From positions 1-64,000 of the forward strand of contig JBGAQH010000007.1 in assembly GCA_044220875.1 (NCBI GenBank): a stretch of DNA of 64,000 bases, written 5' to 3'. Positions 35,281 to 43,882 of the stretch are shown one piece after another (the first letter of the stretch is position 1; every line of letters starts with the position of its first letter). A model generated the notes under the pieces. That model made no database searches. It was not told where the DNA came from and saw only the letters and a list, made by a program, of their open reading frames with translations. A program made the position numbers and the translations under genes. Origin of the DNA: JAEUIT01 sp044220875 (GTDB lineage Bacteria > Planctomycetota > Phycisphaerae > Phycisphaerales > SM1A02).

Positions 35281-36693
35281 ATGCGCCAGTGTACCGTTCC
35301 GCAGTTCGCGACTATGCTCGGCATCTTCATCGCCTCAAGCGTGCACGCGCAATGCGAAACCCACGTGTTCGCCGCGCCCGATCCGAGTGTCAAACTCTTC
35401 GGAGGGATCGTCTCGCTTCACGAAGATCGGGCTGCGATCTCCGAGGCGGCGGGGCTAATGGGCTCGCTTCGGGTATTCGTCAGGAGCGGAGCCTCGTGGG
35501 CGCAGGAGGCCGCGATCGCAGATCCCAATCGGGAGCCTTATGCCTCGTTTGGGATCGCATTTCAACTGACCGGTGACACGCTCATTACGAGCGCATTCGA
35601 GAGCGCACTGGTAGCGCCCGGCGAGGGCGCAGTCTATGTCTTCAAGCGAACCGATAGCGGTTGGTGGCTCGACCAGGAGATTCGACCGAGTTCACCGGCG
35701 AAGTTCTTTGGCTATTCGGTCGCGTTCGATGACCAGACGCTTGTGGTGGGAGCCAATCTCACACCGGTTCCGGGTCAGGCGGGCAAGGGCTGCGTATTTG
35801 TCTTCTCGAAGGTCAACGGCGTTTGGTCGCCGCTGCAGCAGATATTTGCGCCATCTTCGCCTGCGGATACCTACTTCGGAAAGCGGGTGTTCCTGCTTGG
35901 AGATAGGCTCTACGTCAGCCAGTACCCCACGAACGTGTTCGAGTATCAGCGCAGCCGCGGCGGTTGGGCGCTCACGCATCAGTTCCAGCCAGTCCCCCAG
36001 AGCGCCACGCTCGGGTACGCCGAATCGCTGGCTGCGACCGAGGATTTGCTCGTGGTCGGCGGTAAGGACAGCATGGTCCGTGGGCTCAGCACCGGGAACG
36101 CCACGCTCTACCGCCGAGCAGCCGGCCGTTGGGATGACGGGCAAATCCTTGCGCCGCCTACCGACGAGGGCCCGGTCTTCTTTGCGGGAGCCGCGTGTGC
36201 GATTGCGGGTGACAAGGTCCTTGTCGGGGCCCCTCTTTCATCCGGTGGAGCGTCGCACTCCGGACGAGTGTTCGTTTATACAGAAAATGATGGCGGCTGG
36301 GGCTTGGCCGGGGAGATCATCCCCGGCACCACGATCGCCGAGGGCAATCTCGGTTGGAGCATCAGCCCCTATGGAGACGAGGTTCTCATAGGCCGGTCAT
36401 TCGCGACGGTACTGTTCGCAGGCTTGGGCGATGAAGACTGCAATGGCAACGGCGCACCGGACGCCTGCGATATCACCGACGGAACGTCGTTGGATTTAAA
36501 CCAGAACGGCGTTCCGGACGAGTGCGAAGCGCCGGGTGATCTCAATGGAGACGGAACGGTTGGCGGAGTAGACCTTGGGATTCTTCTCGGCGACTGGGGG
36601 CCTTGCGCCGGGTGCCGATCCGATCTCAACGCAGACGGCAATGTAGGCGCTGACGATTTGGCGATACTATTCTCGTCATGGACGCTCGCGTAG
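35281..36693 (+). CDS. Exported FG-GAP-repeat protein with dockerin-like C-terminus, 1
   Basis: 470 residues. Signal peptide residues 1-23 (cleavage after VHA, before QCE). Seven or so repeated units with the pattern FGYSVAFDDQTLVVGANL / GAVYVFKR form an FG-GAP beta-propeller. The C-terminus has DCNGNGAPDACDI and DLNQNGVPDECEAPGD calcium motifs followed by two dockerin-like EF loops (GDLNGDGTVGGVDLGILLGD; SDLNADGNVGADDLAILFSS). This is a hallmark of Phycisphaerae exported proteins. Probably cell-surface or secreted; host gene. Confidence 0.85.
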   Translation: MRQCTVPQFATMLGIFIASSVHAQCETHVFAAPDPSVKLFGGIVSLHEDRAAISEAAGLMGSLRVFVRSGASWAQEAAIADPNREPYASFGIAFQLTGDTLITSAFESALVAPGEGAVYVFKRTDSGWWLDQEIRPSSPAKFFGYSVAFDDQTLVVGANLTPVPGQAGKGCVFVFSKVNGVWSPLQQIFAPSSPADTYFGKRVFLLGDRLYVSQYPTNVFEYQRSRGGWALTHQFQPVPQSATLGYAESLAATEDLLVVGGKDSMVRGLSTGNATLYRRAAGRWDDGQILAPPTDEGPVFFAGAACAIAGDKVLVGAPLSSGGASHSGRVFVYTENDGGWGLAGEIIPGTTIAEGNLGWSISPYGDEVLIGRSFATVLFAGLGDEDCNGNGAPDACDITDGTSLDLNQNGVPDECEAPGDLNGDGTVGGVDLGILLGDWGPCAGCRSDLNADGNVGADDLAILFSSWTLA

Positions 36694-36741
36694 GGCGTCC
36701 GTAACGTCGGGCTAAGTATAAGAAGCTTCGTGAGGTGACCA

Positions 36742-38331
36742 ATGAATGTCGGAGCAGCACTATCGTGTGTCGTTTCGCTCGCGATTGCGTGCCCTCTTCG
36801 CGCGCAGTGTTCCGCTGACGGCAGCGCGCCATCCAATTTTGGATCGTCGTCAGCGACCAGCAATTGGCAGGTGGGAAACGCGGTCGCTATCAGCGGCAGT
36901 CGGATGGCTGTCGGCGCGGCCCTGGGCGACCCGAGCAGCATTCAAGACGCGGGGGCAGCTTGGATTTGGGAGTACAACTCCGGCTGGTCCGAGGTGAAGG
37001 CATTGGTCGATCCCTCACCGTCGTCGTTTGATTGCTTCGGCTTCTCCGTCGCCGTGGCGGGCGATGTAGTCGCGGTTGGTGTCCCAGACGCGGATGGGGG
37101 CGGACACGTCGTAGTCTTCCGGAAATCGGGCGGCACGTGGGACAACGGCACCACCCTCTCGCCCGGCGGTCTCTCCGAGTCGGGCGCCGATGATTTTGGG
37201 TTTGCTGTTGCACTCGACGGCAACACCCTTGTGGTAGGGGATCCGAAGGCCGACTACGGTGCAGGAACCCCCGGAATCAATCCTGGCCGGATCACCGTAT
37301 TTGAGTACTCCGGTAACACATGGTCGGAGGTGGCCTATTTTGACAAGCCCGGCACCGCGAAGAACTTCGGCCATGCAGTCGCGATCAAGGGCAACTTCAT
37401 CATCGCGGGAGCGCCGAGCTATGACCTCGCAGACGGTGGAGAAGTGCACGTCTATCGACGATACGGAAGCCCGGCGACTTGGAACTACTCCGAGGAGATC
37501 ACCGACGACGGCGACGGCTCCACTCAATACGGTTCGAGCGTCGCTTTCGACAAGGGTGGCGGCGTTGTCGTTGGAGCGCCGATCGACGGCTCGTACGGCA
37601 AGGTGTACGTCTGGAAACTGGCGGGAACGAGCGAGGCGGAGACAGACACCACATGGACTCAGATCGCGGTGTTGACTCCCTGCTACGAGGCCGATTCTGT
37701 GGAGCCTGAGCTCTTCGGCAACGCCGTCGCCGTCCACGGCGACCGCCTCGTCGTCGGATCACGCTACGCCGATGTGAACAACGAGCAGAACGCGGGCGCG
37801 GCATATTTGTTTGGCCGCGGATGCGGATGGAGCTTGCTATCGACAGTGGTTGATGATGACCCTTCCGACAACTACATCCAGGAGGAATTCGGGAAGGGTG
37901 CTGGCGTGGGAGGAGGACTCGCGGTCTTTGGATGCCCGGGTGACACCGACACTGCGCCGGATCCGGACCACCAGAAGGAGGGGAGCTTCACGACCGTCGA
38001 GACTGGAGCAGAAGGGTGTCCTGCTGACCTCGACTGCAGCGGGTCGATCGATGCGACTGACCTTGCGACCTTGCTCGGCGCGTATATGAGCGTTTGCTAC
38101 GGTTGTGCGGAGGACATCGACCGCGACGGCTCGGTCGGATCGGCGGATCTCGCGATCCTTCTTGGCGCCTGGGGCGACTGCTTCGGCGACAGCTTTGCGC
38201 GGGGCGGCGGTCTGGGCGAGTTGCTCGAAGCGATCGGCTTCGAGAGCGAGGAGGAGTTTGTTAGTTGGTCGGGCTCAGCCAGCGAAGCCGAACGTGCCGC
38301 AATGGTCGCTCTGATTCTCGGCGCGAGCTGA
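36742..38331 (+). CDS. Exported FG-GAP-repeat protein with dockerin-like C-terminus, 2
   Basis: 529 residues, 48 bp after its paralogue, with GAGGTGA upstream. Signal peptide cut after LRA (before QCS). Repeats such as FGFSVAVAGDVVAVGVPDAD and FGHAVAIKGNFIIAGAPSYD form the propeller; GCPADLDCSGSIDATDLATL and DRDGSVGSADLAILLGAWGD are dockerin-like loops. A 45-residue helical tail follows the dockerin, unlike the paralogue. A terminator follows at 38435. Confidence 0.85.
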   Translation: MNVGAALSCVVSLAIACPLRAQCSADGSAPSNFGSSSATSNWQVGNAVAISGSRMAVGAALGDPSSIQDAGAAWIWEYNSGWSEVKALVDPSPSSFDCFGFSVAVAGDVVAVGVPDADGGGHVVVFRKSGGTWDNGTTLSPGGLSESGADDFGFAVALDGNTLVVGDPKADYGAGTPGINPGRITVFEYSGNTWSEVAYFDKPGTAKNFGHAVAIKGNFIIAGAPSYDLADGGEVHVYRRYGSPATWNYSEEITDDGDGSTQYGSSVAFDKGGGVVVGAPIDGSYGKVYVWKLAGTSEAETDTTWTQIAVLTPCYEADSVEPELFGNAVAVHGDRLVVGSRYADVNNEQNAGAAYLFGRGCGWSLLSTVVDDDPSDNYIQEEFGKGAGVGGGLAVFGCPGDTDTAPDPDHQKEGSFTTVETGAEGCPADLDCSGSIDATDLATLLGAYMSVCYGCAEDIDRDGSVGSADLAILLGAWGDCFGDSFARGGGLGELLEAIGFESEEEFVSWSGSASEAERAAMVALILGAS

Positions 38332-38434
38332 CCTCCGGCGAGCGACAGGCGGTAAGAGCAGGTCGAGCAACGGAGCGTTGGGTCGGTCTCGATCGCCCGA
38401 AGAATGTGGCAATTCGAGATCTGGAGATCCATGC

Positions 38435-38470
38435 GGCGCCGCCGAGTCACTCTCGGCGGCGCCTTTATTT
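38435..38470 (+). terminator. Intrinsic terminator after the exported-protein genes
   Basis: Stem GGCGCCGCCGAG (38435-38446), loop TCACT, stem CTCGGCGGCGCC (38452-38463), then TTTATTTG. A perfect 12-bp stem with a T-rich tail on the plus strand, 104 bp after the stop. It also faces the minus-strand Hint remnant. Confidence 0.8.
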
Positions 38471-38505
38471 GAGCCCCGTCTCTGAGCCGAAGCTCCGTGA
38501 GGACG

Positions 38506-38760
38506 TCATGCCGTCGTGTTGTTGCTGCTCCCGCTGCTGGCGCTCAAGCCGAGGCTGCTGCTCCCACCGCTCGTCAGGATCGACGGTGCGATCGTGCCGC
38601 TGCTCGAGAAGCTCGACCCGCTGCTCTTCGACGAGCCGGACGAGGACGAACTCGACGTGCTGGTCGAACTCAGCGCCGAGAGCGAGATGTCGTTGTGCGC
38701 CCAAACCCCGTCGACCAGCAGAGTGTTCGTCGTGGGAACGTGAATCGCGACGGTCCGCAC
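38506..38760 (-). pseudogene. C-terminal remnant of a second Hint-domain gene
   Basis: 84 residues. VRTVAIHVPTTNTLLVDGVW AHND matches the end of the Hint domain in the 3457-4914 gene (TRTVAIHIPGTNTLLAEGVW VHND), followed by a similar Ser/Gly-rich tail (SSTSTSSSSSSGSSKSSGSS). The catalytic N-terminal Cys and most of the domain are missing. The frame is open upstream to about 38850 but loses similarity there. It marks the late end of element B; the PRTase-DprA-HAD cassette lies between it and the nearest tail gene. Confidence 0.8.
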
Positions 38761-38950
38761 GCGGCCCGTGATCGGTCGGCCTGCCGCAACGATCGAATAT
38801 CGGCCCTTGGAGACTCGACTTCCGGCACCAAGGCTGCTGAGGGAGGTTGCGGGATGTACGCTGAGCGGATGGGGCCGGTGCTCGCTCGTGCGCTGGCGTT
38901 CACCAATGAGGCAGGCGGGTCCCGGATCCCGCGACGCGATGAGGCGCCCG

Positions 38951-39907
38951 ATGGCCAGTTCTCCCGATCCGCCCGAGAACGCCTACTCCAAGTTCCGTCG
39001 GTTCTTTGACGGAAGTGTCGTTGGAGCGGTCCTCGGGATCTTCTTTGGGGAGTTCGATGATCCGGTCGCGAGAAGGGAGCGCGAGCGGAATGCAGCACGC
39101 GAGGACGAGTTCGAAGCGATGTTGGCGGCAAGTGAGGCCGAGAAACTACGACAGCGCACCGCTGCAGCGCAGCAGATCGTCCCCCCTCCCAGAGCTGGCT
39201 CCGCCCCCGCCCGTCTCATCCGTTCAACGAGCCGCACGCGGGCGCCGTCCCTCGGCCAAGCTGTTCTGCGCGAGGTTCGAACATCTGCCGAATCACCAGG
39301 GCCGACAAACGACACGCTGAGATCGACGTTGCCCGCGAAGCCGCTCGCACTCAGCGACGGCAGCCAGCTTGATGTCTACTATCTCGACGACTACTACCCG
39401 ACGCGCGATCACAGGCACTCTTCGCATGCCGCGAGCTGCAACTTACTTCGCCTCAAGGACGATGAGCGTGCCGGGATCAACTACTTCGCCACGAGGCTGT
39501 CTCGATTGCTTGCGCGCGGCACGCTCCTGATTCCGATGCCGGGCCATTCGATTGGCCCTGCCTCTGGAGGCCTAAGATCGCTCGTTCGGCACTTGAGTCA
39601 ATCTGGACATGTCGATGGAACGATTTGCTTGGAGCGGCTGACAACGGTCAACAAGTCGGCAGGGGCAGTTTCAGGCGCGAGGCCAACTGCGGAGATTCAC
39701 CGTGCGAGCATGCACGTACCCCACCCCCTTCTAGTCCGCGGGCGCCATGTGGTCCTTCTCGACGACGTCGTGACGAGGGGCTGCTCGATGCGCGGAGCGA
39801 CGTATCACCTCAGGAAGGCCGGAGCGGCGAGCGTCATCTGCCTTGCACTGACGCGCACAGTGAGCGATCGTAGCGACCAGTCAGGAAGCGAGGACTCCGC
39901 ACCTTGA
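38951..39907 (+). CDS. ComF-like phosphoribosyltransferase, first gene of the PRTase-DprA-HAD cassette
   Basis: 318 residues from ATG 38951 (an in-frame ATG lies 12 bp upstream). The N-terminal 110 residues are charged and helical, with no zinc-binding Cys as in classic ComF. The core has TLLIPMPGHSIGPASGGLRS and, at about 266-280, the PRPP-binding motif VVLLDDVVTRGCSMRGATYH, then a helix-strand (LRKAGAASVICLALTR). It should bind PRPP or a related phosphoribosyl compound. Its stop overlaps the DprA-like start (ATGA-type), so expression is coupled. Confidence 0.8.
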   Translation: MASSPDPPENAYSKFRRFFDGSVVGAVLGIFFGEFDDPVARRERERNAAREDEFEAMLAASEAEKLRQRTAAAQQIVPPPRAGSAPARLIRSTSRTRAPSLGQAVLREVRTSAESPGPTNDTLRSTLPAKPLALSDGSQLDVYYLDDYYPTRDHRHSSHAASCNLLRLKDDERAGINYFATRLSRLLARGTLLIPMPGHSIGPASGGLRSLVRHLSQSGHVDGTICLERLTTVNKSAGAVSGARPTAEIHRASMHVPHPLLVRGRHVVLLDDVVTRGCSMRGATYHLRKAGAASVICLALTRTVSDRSDQSGSEDSAP

Positions 39908-40899
39908 CCCACAGCCGCCAAAATGCCGATCGGGATCGCGCGAGATATCTGATCGCGCTGATGGAGTTACCCAAGATTGGCCGCCGACGATCGCTCTCGA
40001 TCGCGCGAACCTCACCCGATCCGCCTGCTACGGCGTCCGAACTGCATGCCCGGCTAGCCAGCGTCCGCCACTCGATCCCGGGTCTTCCCGAGTACACACT
40101 GGACGAGGTCGATGCCGCGATGCGAGGTGCAGACGCCGTTGCAGAGCGCTGTTCGACGGAGGCCATCCAGGTCATGACCGCATGGGGCGGCGCAGTTGCA
40201 CCGGCTGTCTGGGGGATCCCGGATCCGCCAGCGGTTCTTTACGCAAGGGGGAATCTGGAGTGCGTCGCGATGGGCTTGGCCGTCGCCATCGTCGGAACTC
40301 GCGAGCCCACTCCATACGGTCAAGGAGTGTCACGGCGATTCGCCCAGCGCTGCGCGGAGCGATCCGTTTGCGTAGTCAGCGGACTGGCAATCGGCTGCGA
40401 TTCGCTTGCGCATGAGGGGTGTCTCGACGCTCATGGCCGGACGGTCGCGGTACTTGCGCACGGGTTGGACACTGTGTATCCGCTCTCAAGCCGCTCGCTC
40501 GCTGCCCGAATTCTCGATGAAGGAGGGATGCTGGTCAGCGAGTACCCTCCTGGAGTCGGGATGCGTCCGAACCAGCTAGTTGAGCGTGATCGACTCCAGC
40601 CTGGCTTGAGCGGGGGGTTGATTGTCATTGAGACGGATATCAAGGGCGGCACGATGCACGCGGTTCGTCAGGCCAGGGAGCAGAAGCGCCCGGTAGCGTG
40701 CCTTCAGCATCCCGCTCACCTGCTCAAAGAGGCAAAGGCCCAAGGTAACCAATCGCTGATCCTTCGCGGTGATGCGGTGCCGCTTGCGAGTGGAGATGAT
40801 CTGGGAGCATTTCTGGACGGGCTCCCCCGGGTCGATGCGAGCTCGCCAAACACCCAGTCGAGTCCGATTCAGCTTGACCTATTCCATGCAAAGCCCTGA
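39904..40899 (+). CDS. DprA/Smf-like Rossmann protein, second cassette gene
   Basis: 331 residues. The DprA fold is clear: AVAIVGTREPTPYGQGVSRR (127-145), VVSGLAIGCDSLAHEGCL (157-174), TVAVLAHGLDTVYP (180-193), GMLVSEYPPG (208-217). Classic DprA blocks are altered: the RNRIIAGLS-type motif reads ERDRLQPGLSGG (227-238) and SGSLITA reads GGTMHAV (248-254). No winged-helix C-terminus. These changes, and the absence of other competence genes here, point to a non-competence DprA paralogue that may bind a nucleotide or single-stranded DNA. Overlaps both neighbours. Confidence 0.85.
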   Translation: MTHSRQNADRDRARYLIALMELPKIGRRRSLSIARTSPDPPATASELHARLASVRHSIPGLPEYTLDEVDAAMRGADAVAERCSTEAIQVMTAWGGAVAPAVWGIPDPPAVLYARGNLECVAMGLAVAIVGTREPTPYGQGVSRRFAQRCAERSVCVVSGLAIGCDSLAHEGCLDAHGRTVAVLAHGLDTVYPLSSRSLAARILDEGGMLVSEYPPGVGMRPNQLVERDRLQPGLSGGLIVIETDIKGGTMHAVRQAREQKRPVACLQHPAHLLKEAKAQGNQSLILRGDAVPLASGDDLGAFLDGLPRVDASSPNTQSSPIQLDLFHAKP

Positions 40900-41437
40900 T
40901 GCGCGCCGATTACAGCATGAGGCTGTGCCGGCAGGTCTGATCTTGGATCTTGACCAGACGCTGATCGATTCGAGATCTGCGGCCGATCTTCGGCGCATGC
41001 GCCGCTGGTCCCAAGCTCGGGCCATGATTCCAACGTTCGCAATCCTACCCGGCGTTAGGCAGCTCTTGGCGACACCACGGCCGTTCAGGATCGCAGTCGT
41101 TACCACATCACCGCGACCGTATGCAAAAGCGGCAATGGAGCGGCTCCAGATCGAGGGTGAACCGCTGGTTGCCTATCACGATGTGCGTCATCACAAGCCG
41201 AATGCCGCGCCCATGCTTAGGGCGCTTGAACTTCTTGGTCTATGTGCGGCTAGCGTCTGGGCTATCGGCGACAGCCCTAGCGACACCGCCTCCGCGAGGA
41301 GTGCTGGCATTCGATCAATCGGCGTGCTTTTCGCCGCCGAAGACAGGGGAGGGCTCGGAGACTCTCGGCCAGATCTGCTCGTAGAGTCCATTGAGGAGCT
41401 CTGCTTCAATTGCCTTCGGCGGGATCTACGACAGTAA
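40886..41437 (+). CDS. HAD-superfamily phosphatase, third cassette gene
   Basis: 183 residues from ATG 40886, which lies inside the dprA-like gene (14-bp overlap). HAD motifs: I ILDLDQTLIDS (DxD at 21-23), II VVTTSP (71-76), III Lys104 in HHKPN, IV AIGDSPSDT (126-134). The order and size fit a phosphoglycolate-phosphatase-like enzyme. In this cassette it could dephosphorylate a product of the phosphoribosyltransferase. The gene ends 21 bp from the convergent end of the B late operon. Confidence 0.85.
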   Translation: MQSPDARRLQHEAVPAGLILDLDQTLIDSRSAADLRRMRRWSQARAMIPTFAILPGVRQLLATPRPFRIAVVTTSPRPYAKAAMERLQIEGEPLVAYHDVRHHKPNAAPMLRALELLGLCAASVWAIGDSPSDTASARSAGIRSIGVLFAAEDRGGLGDSRPDLLVESIEELCFNCLRRDLRQ

Positions 41438-41458
41438 CGTCTGAGCCGTTCTGTCTCG

Positions 41459-41890
41459 TCACCACCGAGAGAGCGGACACGTCGCATCCGGCATCGTGAG
41501 CTTCACGCTCAACGCCGCCCGCTTCCTTGTCCCGCATCCACACAGCCCGCAGAACCCGATCGGGTCATCGGGATGCCTGACGAGCCCGCGACAGGTCTCG
41601 CAGGCCAGCCTCCTCCGCTCGGACTGCTCGTCCGCCACCTGGCCGTGGACAAGAAGTGACAACTCCGCCTTCGCGTAGGACGCGACGCGCTTCAGGATCC
41701 CGGGCGTCGGCGGCGGTTCGATTGCGGTCTCGCCAACCGGCCGGCCGCTTCGCGCGTCGATCCGTGTCTCGCAGTCGACCGCCGCGACGCGCTCCATGTA
41801 GGGGCGCTCCGCAGCCCAGTCGTCGGGCGCGACGAGATGCCGCACACCACCGCTCGGCAGTCTGATCCGATAGACCGCGCACTCACTCAT
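41459..41890 (-). CDS. Phage Cys-rich zinc-ribbon-like protein, last tail-region gene of B
   Basis: 143 residues from ATG 41890 (overlaps the preceding stop). The N-terminal YRIRLPSGGVRHLVAPDDW is beta-rich; the C-terminal CETCRGLVRH ... FCGLCGCGTRKRAALSVKLT ... CPLSRW has CxxC pairs likely to bind zinc. No named family; position suggests a virion-associated or assembly protein. Confidence 0.6.
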   Translation of the reverse strand: MSECAVYRIRLPSGGVRHLVAPDDWAAERPYMERVAAVDCETRIDARSGRPVGETAIEPPPTPGILKRVASYAKAELSLLVHGQVADEQSERRRLACETCRGLVRHPDDPIGFCGLCGCGTRKRAALSVKLTMPDATCPLSRW

Positions 41891-43074
41891 GGCTCGGGAC
41901 ACTCCGGAAGTGACGGCTCGGGAGTCGGGTCGCCCGGCAGCCGCGTGCGGCAGTTCCGCTGCGATTCGTCCCACGTGCAGCCGGTCGGTCCCACGCGCTC
42001 GAGCGTGCAGACGTGCGTCGGCAGTTCGAGGCACTGGTAGCCGTCCTCGATGTCGCAACTGAGCCGCGCCCAGAGGCGCGGGTGGCAGCAGATGACGCCG
42101 CCGTCGCACCGCGAGAGGTCGAGCGTGATCGTCGCCTGGCATCCCGGATCCCACTCGTCGGGGATCGAGCAGCACGGGTCGTTCGAACACGCGTCGACGC
42201 CGCAGGCGACGATCGTGCCCGAGGAGTCGAGGATCTGCTGGCCGGGAGCCGTCTCGCTCGTGCAGGTCGTGTCGGGACCGAAGCTGCACGCCCCGATGCA
42301 GAAGGGGCAATCGACGATCGCGAGCGGATCGCAGACGAAGTGCCATCCGAGCGCGGGTCGCGCCGCGATGTAGACGTCGCCCGACGGCGTGACGTAGCCG
42401 CACGGGAGGTCGCTGACGGGCCGGTGGTCCTCGGGCACGACGCAGCCGACCTGGTTCTCGAACTTCTTGCAGCCCGAGCAGACCCACCACCACTCGAGCG
42501 GGAAGATGCACTTGATGGACCCGCCCTCGTCGAGGAGCTCCTGCACCGACGGTGAGACCTCGGCGGTGACGAAGACGATCACGCGGTGGCAATAGGTGTC
42601 GCATCCGCCGCCGGGCGGGTCGTCACCGCCGCCCGGATCCGGAGGCGTCCAGCCCGGTCCCGGCGGCTCGATCAGGATCGGCGTCGGGATCGCGTTGACG
42701 GGCTCGCACTCGTCGAACTCGGTCACGATGCAGTACTCCTCGGCGATCGCCTCGTACTCGACCCAGAGGTCGCTCGCCTGGGCGCTCGACATGCTGCCGC
42801 AGCAGTAGGTGTGCGTCAGGAACGGCGGGTTGCAGTCATCGAAGCAGGCGAAGGAGACGCCGCCGAAGTTCGTCGGTGGGAGGCCCGGTCGCGGGATCGT
42901 CAATCGGATCCGGTCGCCCGGTCGGTAGCAGCATCCGCCGCTCGCGTGCGTCTCGCCGACGAGGCAGCGGCAGCAGGGCGCTCCGCAGCAGCAGTCCACG
43001 CCGGCGGCCTCGTCGAGGAGCTTCGTCTGGCGGCGGGCCACCGCCCGCTCAAGCCTCAGGACACGCTTCGCCAT
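41887..43074 (-). CDS. Extremely cysteine-rich phage virion protein
   Basis: 395 residues with about 40 cysteines (10 percent), many as CC or CxxC: VDCCCGAPCCRCLVGE near residue 28, CSGCKK, CPFCIGACSF, VACGVDACSNDPCCSI, GGVICCHP. A Pro/Gly linker (PGPGWTPPDPGGGDDPPGGG) lies at about 140. There is no signal peptide. Coupled to its neighbours by overlaps at both ends. The Cys content suggests dense zinc or disulfide cross-linking of a distal tail or receptor-contact protein. The family is not recognised. Confidence 0.65.
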   Translation of the reverse strand: MAKRVLRLERAVARRQTKLLDEAAGVDCCCGAPCCRCLVGETHASGGCCYRPGDRIRLTIPRPGLPPTNFGGVSFACFDDCNPPFLTHTYCCGSMSSAQASDLWVEYEAIAEEYCIVTEFDECEPVNAIPTPILIEPPGPGWTPPDPGGGDDPPGGGCDTYCHRVIVFVTAEVSPSVQELLDEGGSIKCIFPLEWWWVCSGCKKFENQVGCVVPEDHRPVSDLPCGYVTPSGDVYIAARPALGWHFVCDPLAIVDCPFCIGACSFGPDTTCTSETAPGQQILDSSGTIVACGVDACSNDPCCSIPDEWDPGCQATITLDLSRCDGGVICCHPRLWARLSCDIEDGYQCLELPTHVCTLERVGPTGCTWDESQRNCRTRLPGDPTPEPSLPECPEP

Positions 43075-43075
43075 C

Positions 43076-43882
43076 TCAGGGTGCCTCCTCGCAGTCGCGG
43101 TCGTCGACGACCTCGGTGAGCGCGATCAGCTTCCGCGTGACGTCGCCCGCCTCGCTGACGCACTGCCAGATGAGACAGGGGTCGCCGACGGCGGCGGGCT
43201 TCCAGTCGAAGTGGGCGGGGTCCAACGGACGGTTGACGGGCGCGCCGGTCACCGTGATGTCGGGGTCGTCGCACGCGACCGCCGTGTACGAGGCGTTCAG
43301 CGCGCCCGAAACCGCCGTGATCGTCGCGGCGAACACTCCGCTCGCCGGTGGCGTCGGAGGCCCGAGCCAGACGATCGCACGCTTCACGCCGGTGCCCGAT
43401 TCCTTCCAGAGGATCGTGGCCTGCCCGGCCTTCGCGCTTCGGAGGTACGTGTCGCCGTCCTTCGCGGTCGCCCGCTTGTGGCCGACGTCGAGGACGTTCA
43501 CCTTCGCCTGGACGACCCCGGCGACGACGAGCTTGCCGAAGCCCGACGCGCGCACCGGCTCGCAGGCGATGCCGAGCCAGCTCGAGGCGTTCGCGGTCGT
43601 CGCCGGCGAGCAGCTCACCGCGAGCCGCATCGCCCACTCCGCCTCGTTGTCTGAGGGGAGAATCACCGGCGCGGAGACGACCGCCACGGCGTGCCGGTCG
43701 ATCGCGGTTGCGGTGGTGTTCATGGCGAGGGCCACGGTCGGCGTCGTCACGAGAAGCGCCGGGCTCTGGCCCCCGAGCGGGATCGCCATCGCCTCGACGC
43801 GCTTCGCGGCGTTCGCGAGCGAGTTCCAGTCGCCCGCACGGACGCGCAGACGCTCGCCGGCTCGGACGGATCGGAGGGTCAT
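43076..43882 (-). CDS. Phage distal tail/virion protein, type 1 (B copy)
   Basis: 268 residues from ATG 43882, overlapping the preceding gene. Starts VRAGERLRVRAGDWNSLANA and contains KAGQATILWKESGTGVKRAI, matching the A protein at 6420-7448. The A copy is longer by about 75 residues at the C-terminal half. Beta-rich, no membrane segment; virion role inferred from position. Confidence 0.6.
   Translation of the reverse strand: MTLRSVRAGERLRVRAGDWNSLANAAKRVEAMAIPLGGQSPALLVTTPTVALAMNTTATAIDRHAVAVVSAPVILPSDNEAEWAMRLAVSCSPATTANASSWLGIACEPVRASGFGKLVVAGVVQAKVNVLDVGHKRATAKDGDTYLRSAKAGQATILWKESGTGVKRAIVWLGPPTPPASGVFAATITAVSGALNASYTAVACDDPDITVTGAPVNRPLDPAHFDWKPAAVGDPCLIWQCVSEAGDVTRKLIALTEVVDDRDCEEAP

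Noticed and set aside
38951..40899. ComF-DprA pair as natural competence genes
   Set aside because: No comEC, comEA, pilus or recA genes nearby; ComF zinc cysteines are missing, DprA motifs are altered, and the pair lies inside a phage-like element.
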